Part shown: positions 52,820 through 59,683 of the stretch, in pieces | Numbering within the stretch: the stretch's first letter is position 1 | Layout: every line of letters begins with the position of its first letter | DNA from: JAEXZL01 sp049943125 | Lineage (GTDB): Bacteria; Bacillota; Clostridia; Clostridiales; Clostridiaceae | Assembly: GCF_049943125.1 (NCBI RefSeq) | Contig: NZ_CP188040.1 | Span: 3,658,001-3,722,000, forward strand | Direction of reading: 5' to 3' | DNA length: 64,000 nucleotides | Program-made: the position numbers and the translations under genes | Notes under the pieces: generated by a model | What the model saw: the letters and a program-made list of their open reading frames with translations, nothing else | Told to the model about the DNA's origin: nothing | Database searches by the model: none

Positions 52820-53800
52820 CTACCTATTTATATTAGTATTGTAATAATCTAAAGCGTTATTAACAGCTTCAATAACAGCCTCAGAGCTTATTGTTGCTCC
52901 AGAAATAATATCAACTTGAACCTCATCAGCTGAGGATAAGCCTTGGAATTTTCCTGTAAAGTCATCCTCACAAATAAGATCTCCCAGACCTGGAGTTTCT
53001 GCTTGTTCTAAAACTTGTATACCTAATATAGTGTTACTGTTAATATCTATTGCAGTAGCCACAGTCATCTGGTCCTGAGCACCTTTCACTTCTGTTGTGA
53101 TAATATATGCACCTATAGCACCATTGATCTTCACTTCATTAACTTCTTTAGCTAATTCTTTATCTAAGGAATCAATAGCTGTAAGCTCTCCACCTGATAA
53201 ATTAAGCTTATCAAGATTTATTCCTGGCTTTTCTTCTACCACTTCTTCTCCCAAAATAGCACTCTTGTAGTATTTTACCGCAGCATTTACTCCAGTAACT
53301 ACTGCTGTAGAAGATATACTAGCACCTGTTATTCCTTGAATTTCATAATCGTTACTACTTTCAGTTTTAACAAGCTTAAATTCCTCTTCAGTAGGTCTAT
53401 CCTTAAATCTCTCTTGGAAATCTGCATTTTCTATCTTAGATCCAACGCCAGGAGTTTCTCCATGGGTTAGTATTTTAATCCCAGTTTCTACCCCTTCACT
53501 ATTTATTCCTACAAGCATTTCAATATTTCCATGGAAACCTGGAGATGCAACCTTAACAATGTATCCAACAGTCTCATCCCCATTGGACGCTTCCATTACC
53601 TCAACTATATTTCCTTCATCAAAGGTTTCATAAACTTCTACAGATTCAGCCCCTGGTAGCAATGAAGCTAGCTCTTCAACACTGATTTTTGAGTTCATAG
53701 CTATAGCATCCTTTGTTGTAGCATTTGCCAGACCCAGAGCTATACCTGCTACAGCAGTGATCATAAGAAGTATTAATCCAAGCTTTAAGTTTTCCTTCAT
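52820..53800 (-). CDS. rnfG: Rnf complex subunit RnfG with two FMN-binding domains
   Basis: About 326 residues, against roughly 180-220 for typical RnfG. After one N-terminal membrane helix come two FMN-binding domains, about residues 75-178 and 235-320. Each has an ETPG(V/L)G motif (115-120; 268-273) and a flavin-attachment block. The second block, DIISGAT, is a good ApbE site with Thr303. The first, QGITGAS, has Gln in place of the leading Asp and Ser161 at the attachment position. ATG at 53800, one base after the rnfD stop (TAA-T-ATG), with AGGAGG. Confidence 0.92.
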   Translation of the reverse strand: MKENLKLGLILLMITAVAGIALGLANATTKDAIAMNSKISVEELASLLPGAESVEVYETFDEGNIVEVMEASNGDETVGYIVKVASPGFHGNIEMLVGINSEGVETGIKILTHGETPGVGSKIENADFQERFKDRPTEEEFKLVKTESSNDYEIQGITGASISSTAVVTGVNAAVKYYKSAILGEEVVEEKPGINLDKLNLSGGELTAIDSLDKELAKEVNEVKINGAIGAYIITTEVKGAQDQMTVATAIDINSNTILGIQVLEQAETPGLGDLICEDDFTGKFQGLSSADEVQVDIISGATISSEAVIEAVNNALDYYNTNINR

Positions 53801-53801
53801 A

Positions 53802-54713
53802 TTACACAGCCTCCTTTTTTGCTTTTGGCATTGTAAAGGAATCAATCATCGGTGTAAACAGGTTCATAAGCATTATTGCATAGAAAGCTCCATCGGAGTT
53901 ATGACCTATTACTTTAAATAAAACGGTTAGTAACCCACAGCCTGCTCCAAAGATTATCTTTCCAACAGAAGTAACAGGTGTGGTTACAAAGTCATTAACC
54001 ATGAATATACCAACAAGAAAAATATTACCTACCATTAAACCATCTATGACATTTCCCTTGAACAACCCATCAGCTCCAATAACAAAGCTAAAGAGTGCCA
54101 CAGAGCCTAAGAAGGCTAAGGTTCCCTTACCATCTATTCTTCCTCTGAAAAGAAGGTATAAACCACCAATTATCAAAGCCAGTATGGATGCTTCACCGAT
54201 ATTTCCACTAGCATATCCAAGGAATATTTCCTTAAGGCTAGGTGTATATGCACTAGCACTAGCTGATGTTAACCCATCTGTAGCTGGCTGTATCAGCTGT
54301 GAAGTCCAGGAAGCAATGATAAATACCTTAGCTGTAGCTGCTGGATTTATAAAATTACCACCTAAACCACCAAAGCATTGCTTTAATATTATAATCACAA
54401 AAACTGTAGCAACTGCAGGAACCCAAGGGGCTACATAGCTTGGCATAATTAAAGAAATTAATATAGCAGTAACTGCTCCACTAAAATCCTCTAAAACAAA
54501 CTCTCCCTTTACCACCTTATTCCAGAGTAATTCTGATAATAAAGCTGCACCTATTGTGGATGCATAAATAATTGCAGCATCTATGCCATAAAACCTAATT
54601 CCCATAAGCATAGCAGGTAATAAGGCTATTATTACATCTAGCATAATTGTTTTAACACTATCTTTCGCCTTTATATGAGGAAAGGCTGAAACTTTAAGTA
54701 ATCTATTCTCCAT
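53802..54713 (-). CDS. rnfD: Rnf complex subunit RnfD
   Basis: A 303-residue membrane subunit with about nine helices; typical opening with SAFPHIKAKDSVKTIM. The flavin-attachment region reads DGLTSAS (Asp146 to Ser152), with Ser where most RnfD proteins have the Thr that is linked to FMN by ApbE. The GGLGGNFINPAA loop (115-126) is conserved. It lies 20 bases after rnfC. No apbE gene is seen in the window. Confidence 0.93.
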   Translation of the reverse strand: MENRLLKVSAFPHIKAKDSVKTIMLDVIIALLPAMLMGIRFYGIDAAIIYASTIGAALLSELLWNKVVKGEFVLEDFSGAVTAILISLIMPSYVAPWVPAVATVFVIIILKQCFGGLGGNFINPAATAKVFIIASWTSQLIQPATDGLTSASASAYTPSLKEIFLGYASGNIGEASILALIIGGLYLLFRGRIDGKGTLAFLGSVALFSFVIGADGLFKGNVIDGLMVGNIFLVGIFMVNDFVTTPVTSVGKIIFGAGCGLLTVLFKVIGHNSDGAFYAIMLMNLFTPMIDSFTMPKAKKEAV

Positions 54714-54733
54714 TTTATAGTCCCCCTAAATGC

Positions 54734-55972
54734 TTATACTTTGGTTAAGTAGCTCTTACCTAAGGAAATCCTATGAGCTAAGCTGATCTTTGAAGGGCAG
54801 TAATAGGAACATAGACCGCATTCAACACAATCCATACCCTTATACTTTTTAAAATTATCTAGAGTATTTTTATTTGAATGCTTTACTAACTCCATTGGAT
54901 AAAGCTGTACTGGGCAAACTCGTACACAGGCTCCACATCTAATGCAAGCTCTTTCTTTATCTAAACCCTTAACTTGTACATAGTCTATACTAGCCGTACC
55001 TTGGTTTACAGAAACTTCAGTACTAACTAACGCTTTGCCTGAAATAACTCCATTTCTGATGACCTTTTGATAATCACTTTCCTTAATATCTAAGGCCGTT
55101 GCTATATCCTTTATCTTTGTCCCTATCTTAACCTTTATAAGCTTTGTAAAGCTATCGTTAACTGATACAGAAACAATTTCCTCGGTTATAGGCTCGTTGA
55201 GGCATACTGCCTTATATATGCTCATTAAACTCTTAAACTCATCAACTATAACACTTCTCTCTGACTCTTTTGGGAAATTTTCCTTAACTAATAAACTGGA
55301 CATATCATATCCATAGCTTTTATCAACCAACTTAAAATGCACAGAGGTGCATGTCCTCTCTAATTTCTCAAAATTATAGGAGGAAGCTTTGTCAAAGACA
55401 AAAAAAATAGAGGCATTTTTGTATGTGTCTTTAAGCACATTGACTGCTTCTAATATTTCCTTGGTAGATGCATTGAGATGATATGGTGTAGCTAACGTGC
55501 TTGAATCCCAATGAGTAGCATTGTAAATTATTGTAGTTACTTCATCTAAATCTCTATTATAGTTGTGATATAATTCGTTTCCCTTAGTATCTAGCAGGTG
55601 ATATTTCTTTAATCCTTCTAACAAAGAGATTTTATCGTTATGTCCTTCTGTTAAACCGTTATAAACTGAATTAACCTTGTTATTCTCTATCAATATAGCA
55701 GCAGTTTTTCTACCTTTATAATCATAGCTATCAATCAGCTTTTTAACCTTTCCAGAAACAGAACTATATAAAAAACCTTCTGGAATGAGAGTGCTTTTAG
55801 CAATTGCCATACCAACCTCTATCTCATCCCCAACCTTAACAGTAGGCTTATAAACGTTATCATTTCCTAAAATTAGGTTATATACCACTTCTTCTCCAGC
55901 ATCAATAACCTCTAAATTTAGGGAATCAAGCCTATTATTAATAAGTACTTTTTCTCTTTTGAAAAGCCCCAC
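54734..55972 (-). CDS. rnfC: RnfC-type iron-sulfur subunit lacking the FMN/NADH motif
   Basis: A 412-residue first gene of the rnf operon. C-terminal 4Fe-4S motifs Cys343/346/349/353 and Cys382/385/388/392 are intact, and the barrel-sandwich N-terminus (VKVGDEIEVGMAIAK) is recognisable. Standard RnfC has GGIHP near the start and a GxGGAGFPTxxK FMN/NADH loop. Here neither exists: the equivalent region reads YHLLDTKGNELYHN (124-137), and the NAAECEPY block is YNATHWDSS. The subunit may not bind NADH. GTG start with GGAGG seven bases upstream. Confidence 0.88.
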   Translation of the reverse strand: MGLFKREKVLINNRLDSLNLEVIDAGEEVVYNLILGNDNVYKPTVKVGDEIEVGMAIAKSTLIPEGFLYSSVSGKVKKLIDSYDYKGRKTAAILIENNKVNSVYNGLTEGHNDKISLLEGLKKYHLLDTKGNELYHNYNRDLDEVTTIIYNATHWDSSTLATPYHLNASTKEILEAVNVLKDTYKNASIFFVFDKASSYNFEKLERTCTSVHFKLVDKSYGYDMSSLLVKENFPKESERSVIVDEFKSLMSIYKAVCLNEPITEEIVSVSVNDSFTKLIKVKIGTKIKDIATALDIKESDYQKVIRNGVISGKALVSTEVSVNQGTASIDYVQVKGLDKERACIRCGACVRVCPVQLYPMELVKHSNKNTLDNFKKYKGMDCVECGLCSYYCPSKISLAHRISLGKSYLTKV

Positions 55973-56239
55973 AAAAACTCCTCCTTAAAGCTAAAATCGT
56001 TAAGTACAATCCTTTTCCCGTATATATTAACATACACTTAACATATTTACAAGTTATTACATATTTTTTAACAAAGTTTATAAATTCATTATATAAATTC
56101 ATCCAATTTTTACATATGAATAACCTTTACATCGGATTAATTTCTTTTTTTATCCTTTTATGTATGTTAATTTTTTAACTAAATTTCTATTTATAGAAGC
56201 TCTTGACTAGCAATTTAATAATAAATTTTAATACAATAT
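55973..56239. other. AT-rich region upstream of rnfC
   Basis: No gene seen. It must contain the rnf promoter. A site TTACATATTTTTTAACAA at 56057-56074 has one perfect half of a Rex-like operator and one poor half. TTAACATA is repeated at about 56028 and 56038. Confidence 0.45.
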
Positions 56240-56340
56240 ACACACAATAAAAAAAAGCTGCATTAAATGCAGCAAGTAAAAAAATCCTACGATGCCTAAA
56301 GGCATTTATATTATAGCCAAGGCTAGCTATTTTTTATACG
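56204..56340 (+). ncRNA. Possible structured RNA between rnfC and nadE
   Basis: A plus-strand promoter-like pair TTGACT (56204-56209) and TTTAAT (56228-56233, spacer 18) is followed by three hairpins: GCTGCAT-TAA-ATGCAGC (56257-56273), ATGCC-TAAA-GGCAT (56292-56305) and TAGCC-AA-GGCTA (56314-56325). A long-range pairing of 56276-56284 with 56331-56339 encloses the last two, giving a three-way junction. A T-rich end (56330-56335) could terminate it. The first hairpin with its A run is also a good minus-strand terminator. I know no RNA family that fits. Confidence 0.4.
56247..56273 (-). terminator. Minus-strand intrinsic terminator upstream of rnfC
   Basis: Seven-base-pair stem with a TTA loop, followed on the minus strand by eight T. 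It points towards rnfC, so it would end a minus-strand transcript that starts further right or act as an attenuator. Confidence 0.6.
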
Positions 56341-56469
56341 TTTCAATAATAATAAATTAATAATTTTTATAATTGTTTTCTAAAAAAAATATTTATGCTT
56401 TAATATAATTATATATAACCTTATATGCAGTAAAAGAAAAAACACTCACATAAAACAAGAGGTGATTAA

Positions 56470-58374
56470 ATGAATTTTATTAAGGTTAGTTCTGCTTGTC
56501 CAATAACTAAGGTAGCTGATGTAAGCTACAATATAGAGAATATAAAGCTTTGTATTGAAAAGGCATTAAAGGAAAAATCGAAAATGATTGTTTTTCCTGA
56601 GCTTTCCATTACCTCCTACAGCTGTGGTGACTTGTTTTTACAAAAAGAGCTCTTAAATAAGTCCCTTAACGGTATTGAGGAGCTGTGCTCTTATAGTGTT
56701 GACAAGGATATATTAATAGCTGTAGGCGCTCCTTATGAATATAACTATACTCTCTATAACTGCTCCTTTGTAATTTTTAAAGGAAAACTTTTAGGTATAG
56801 TTCCTAAAACTCATATACCTAACTATAGTGAATTCTATGAAAAACGTTGGTTTACTGGCGCCAAAACTATGCATACAGATATGGTAAATTTACCCTTTCA
56901 AAAGTCTGTCCCCTTTGGTACAAATATTATATTTAATTCTGGAGAAGCAAAGTTTGCCTTTGAAATTTGCGAGGATCTATGGGTTACTATTCCTCCTAGC
57001 TCCTTTTTAGCACTTCTAGGAGCTAATATTATTGGTAACCTATCTGCTTCTAACGAATTGGTTTCAAAATATTATTACAGAAAGGACCTTGTAGCTTCTC
57101 AAAGTGCTAGAGCTATCTGTTCCTACGTTTATTCCTCTAGTGGCGTGTATGAATCTACTACAGATTTATTATTTAGTGGTCATTTATTGATAAGTGAGAA
57201 TGGTACTATTTTATCTGAAAACGAACGGTTCCAAAGAGAAAATGAAATTATCACTGCAATTATTGATCTTGATAAGCTTTCCTCTGAGAGAAGACGTAAT
57301 CTTAGCTACAGGGACAATATAGCATTGTTTAGCTCCCCCATAACAGAAGTTAGCTTCACCTTTGACAGCCTAGAAATCGGAGAATTCAATCGATATATAT
57401 CAAAGCATCCTTTTGTCCCATCCCGTGAGGATACTAGACAGGAACGCTGTGAGGAAATATTAAATATTCAAGGCTCGGCTTTAGCAAAGCGATTAGAACA
57501 TACGGGAGCTAAAAAGGTTGTTATTGGTATTTCTGGCGGATTGGATTCCACCTTAGCTCTAATAGTTGCTGTTAAGACCTATGAGCTTCTTAAGCTTCCT
57601 ATGGAAAATATTATTACAATAACCATGCCAGGCTTCGGCACAACTGATAGGACCTATAATAACGCCATTAATCTTTGCACTAAGCTTGGAACTACCCTAA
57701 AAGAAATAAATATCGTTGAAGCCTGCCTTAAGCATTTTGAGGATATAGGTCATGATCCTTCCATCCATGACGTTACCTATGAAAATGTTCAGGCAAGAGA
57801 AAGAACACAAATATTAATGGATTACGCTAATAAGGAGAGTGCTATCCTCATAGGTACTGGCGACCTTTCAGAGCTAGCCTTAGGTTGGTGTACATATAAT
57901 GGTGACCACATGTCAATGTATTCTGTAAACTGCTCTGTCCCCAAAACCCTTATAAGGTATTTAGTTCAGTATGCTGCAGAGTTTAAACTTCCTGGGGAGA
58001 TAGGTGATATTTTAATGGATATTCTATATACGCCAGTTAGTCCTGAGCTTCTTCCTAAAGACGATAAAGGAGATATAGTCCAGAAGACTGAAGATATAAT
58101 AGGTCCTTACGAGCTCCATGATTTCTATCTATATTATTTTGTTCGCTTTGGTTATCCTAAGGAAAAAATAATATTCTTGGCAGAACAGGCATTTAAGGAT
58201 AGCTATTCAAAAGATACAATCACTAAGTGGTATGAGGTATTCATAAGAAGATTCTTCACTCAACAGTTTAAGCGCTCTGCCCTTCCTGATGGACCTAAGG
58301 TTGGAACTGTTAGCCTATCCCCAAGAGGTGATTGGCGAATGCCATCTGATGCTAGCTTCTCCTCCTTCAAATAA
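56470..58374 (+). CDS. nadE: Glutamine-dependent NAD+ synthetase
   Basis: A 634-residue fused enzyme. The N-terminal nitrilase-fold glutaminase has Glu44 (FPELSIT), Lys113 (VPKTHIPNYSEFY) and nucleophile Cys167 (FEICEDLW). The C-terminal synthetase has the PP-loop SGGLDS at residues 355-360. Ammonia from glutamine is channelled to amidate nicotinate adenine dinucleotide to NAD+. An AGAGGTGA site precedes the ATG. Single gene, ended by a bidirectional hairpin; upstream lies the possible structured RNA. Confidence 0.96.
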   Translation: MNFIKVSSACPITKVADVSYNIENIKLCIEKALKEKSKMIVFPELSITSYSCGDLFLQKELLNKSLNGIEELCSYSVDKDILIAVGAPYEYNYTLYNCSFVIFKGKLLGIVPKTHIPNYSEFYEKRWFTGAKTMHTDMVNLPFQKSVPFGTNIIFNSGEAKFAFEICEDLWVTIPPSSFLALLGANIIGNLSASNELVSKYYYRKDLVASQSARAICSYVYSSSGVYESTTDLLFSGHLLISENGTILSENERFQRENEIITAIIDLDKLSSERRRNLSYRDNIALFSSPITEVSFTFDSLEIGEFNRYISKHPFVPSREDTRQERCEEILNIQGSALAKRLEHTGAKKVVIGISGGLDSTLALIVAVKTYELLKLPMENIITITMPGFGTTDRTYNNAINLCTKLGTTLKEINIVEACLKHFEDIGHDPSIHDVTYENVQARERTQILMDYANKESAILIGTGDLSELALGWCTYNGDHMSMYSVNCSVPKTLIRYLVQYAAEFKLPGEIGDILMDILYTPVSPELLPKDDKGDIVQKTEDIIGPYELHDFYLYYFVRFGYPKEKIIFLAEQAFKDSYSKDTITKWYEVFIRRFFTQQFKRSALPDGPKVGTVSLSPRGDWRMPSDASFSSFK

Positions 58375-58400
58375 AAATTTAGATTAACCCATTCCTAAGA

Positions 58401-58443
58401 AAAAAACTGCTGTATAAGCTTTAAGCTTTCACAGCAGTTTTAT
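58401..58443. terminator. Bidirectional terminator between nadE and yaaR
   Basis: AAAAACTGCTGT/ACAGCAGTTTT stem (58401-58413 and 58431-58442), with an inner AAGCTT pairing and T runs on both strands. Confidence 0.88.
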
Positions 58444-58862
58444 TTATATATATCTATTATTAACCCTTGTATTTCTTCAATAGTAGATGCTACCTTTAAA
58501 TTCTCCTTTTCCTCACTGAGCAGAAGCTCAGTGAGCTCTCTAAGCTTTTCATCTATGGTATCTACTGTTATAAAGTATTGCGTTTGCCAAAAACTAATAG
58601 CTTTATTTACAGAACACATATACGCCAATACCTCTTTAAGATATTCCTGGATTAGTCTTTTATATTCCTTAACATCACTATAGCATTTTGTTATGGAAAG
58701 GCGGTTACCTTTTTTCTTTATTTCCTCTAAGCTCTTCTTTAATTCATCCTCATTACGTCTTTCCCTGGCGAGGTCAAAGCTCTGGGAGAAATCTTTTTTT
58801 GTTTTAATCTTCTTCCTATCTACAGCTATACTACTCCCTTTTCTTACGGAAGATATCTCCAC
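58440..58862 (-). CDS. yaaR: YaaR family protein (DUF327)
   Basis: A 140-residue, highly charged helical protein of the DUF327/YaaR family, which is widespread in Firmicutes and of unknown function. The central KCYSDVKEYKRLIQEYLKEVLAYM is the conserved block. It has no known catalytic residues. ATG with a GGAGGTTGAC-like site further upstream. Monocistronic. Confidence 0.78.
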   Translation of the reverse strand: MEISSVRKGSSIAVDRKKIKTKKDFSQSFDLARERRNEDELKKSLEEIKKKGNRLSITKCYSDVKEYKRLIQEYLKEVLAYMCSVNKAISFWQTQYFITVDTIDEKLRELTELLLSEEKENLKVASTIEEIQGLIIDIYK

Positions 58863-58961
58863 TCTTTGTCAACCTCCTTCATTGGCCTTAAAAAATATTC
58901 TTCATTTCAATTAATATATTGAATATATATTTTATCGTAGAATTTTTAAAAATATTTATAC

Positions 58962-59471
58962 CTATTCCTCCCCTTTATGTAAAATTGCCTTTTCTTTATA
59001 TTCCTCCGCAGATACCCTAATACTATCTATTTCTTCTAAAGTAAGTGTTCTAATAACCTTTGCGGGAAAGCCATAGCATAATACTTCCTCAGGTATAATT
59101 TTATTTTCTGATATAAGAGAACCAGCGCCTATAATAGTATTTTTTCCTATATGTGCACCATTAAGTATTATTGCTCCCATCCCCACAATTACCTCATCCT
59201 CTATAGTACATCCATGGATAATTGCTCCATGTCCAATAGTAACATTTTTGCCTACAAAGGCTGGTTTATCCTTATCCGTATGAATCACTGCATTGTCCTG
59301 AACATTGCTGCATTCACCAATTGTTATACCCTCCTCATCTCCTCTAAGGACCGCCCCATACCAGACACTAGCCCTCTCATTTATGGTAACATTTCCTATT
59401 ACTGTAGAATTTTCTGCTACAAAGGCTTCTGGAGAAATATTTGGATTCATGTTATTATATTTTTTTATCAT
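58962..59471 (-). CDS. Gamma-carbonic-anhydrase-like hexapeptide protein
   Basis: A 169-residue left-handed beta-helix protein of the YrdA/PaaY group. Metal-ligand histidines appear in DNAVIHTD and in GHGAIIHGC, the pattern of gamma-class carbonic anhydrases. Hexapeptide repeats run through about residues 10-140 and a C-terminal helix follows. Acyltransferase function is an alternative because the families overlap. AGGTGAT precedes the ATG. It is divergent from nrdJ. Confidence 0.88.
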   Translation of the reverse strand: MIKKYNNMNPNISPEAFVAENSTVIGNVTINERASVWYGAVLRGDEEGITIGECSNVQDNAVIHTDKDKPAFVGKNVTIGHGAIIHGCTIEDEVIVGMGAIILNGAHIGKNTIIGAGSLISENKIIPEEVLCYGFPAKVIRTLTLEEIDSIRVSAEEYKEKAILHKGEE

Positions 59472-59577
59472 AGAATATCACCTCGATATATTTTTTTGTT
59501 AACTACGAAATAACTAGGTAACTGTATTAATAATACATAAACAAAGTTTATATTTATATATTTATAGTTTTTACTTA

Positions 59578-59606
59578 TTGAATAATATCATCAAATAATA
59601 TATAAT
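59578..59606 (+). promoter_or_regulatory. Sigma-A promoter of nrdJ
   Basis: TTGAAT (59578-59583), 17-base spacer, TATAAT (59601-59606). Predicted start is near 59613. Confidence 0.8.
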
Positions 59607-59622
59607 TTTTATATTCAACATA

Positions 59623-59638
59623 TAGTGTGACAAATTTT
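59623..59638 (+). promoter_or_regulatory. NrdR box 1 upstream of nrdJ
   Basis: Matches the NrdR-box consensus ACACTATATATAGTGT at 12 of 16 positions, with a perfect ATAGTGT half. It lies just after the predicted transcription start. Confidence 0.7.
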
Positions 59639-59643
59639 AAAAA

Positions 59644-59659
59644 CCACTATATATAGTGA
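59644..59659 (+). promoter_or_regulatory. NrdR box 2 upstream of nrdJ
   Basis: CACTATATATAGTG is a perfect 14-bp palindrome and matches the NrdR consensus at 14 of 16 positions. Centre-to-centre distance to box 1 is 21 bp, two helical turns, as expected for cooperative NrdR binding. Confidence 0.85.
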
Positions 59660-59683
59660 TTTAAATAATTGGGAGGTTGCTAA

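Noticed and set aside
56057..56074. Rex operator upstream of rnfC
   Set aside because: Only one half-site fits TTGTTAA...TTAACAA; the other half matches at about three of seven positions. Kept as a note, not called.
59472..59683. Cobalamin riboswitch before nrdJ
   Set aside because: The 212-base gap has no B12-box-like conserved sequence; it contains a plain promoter and NrdR boxes.
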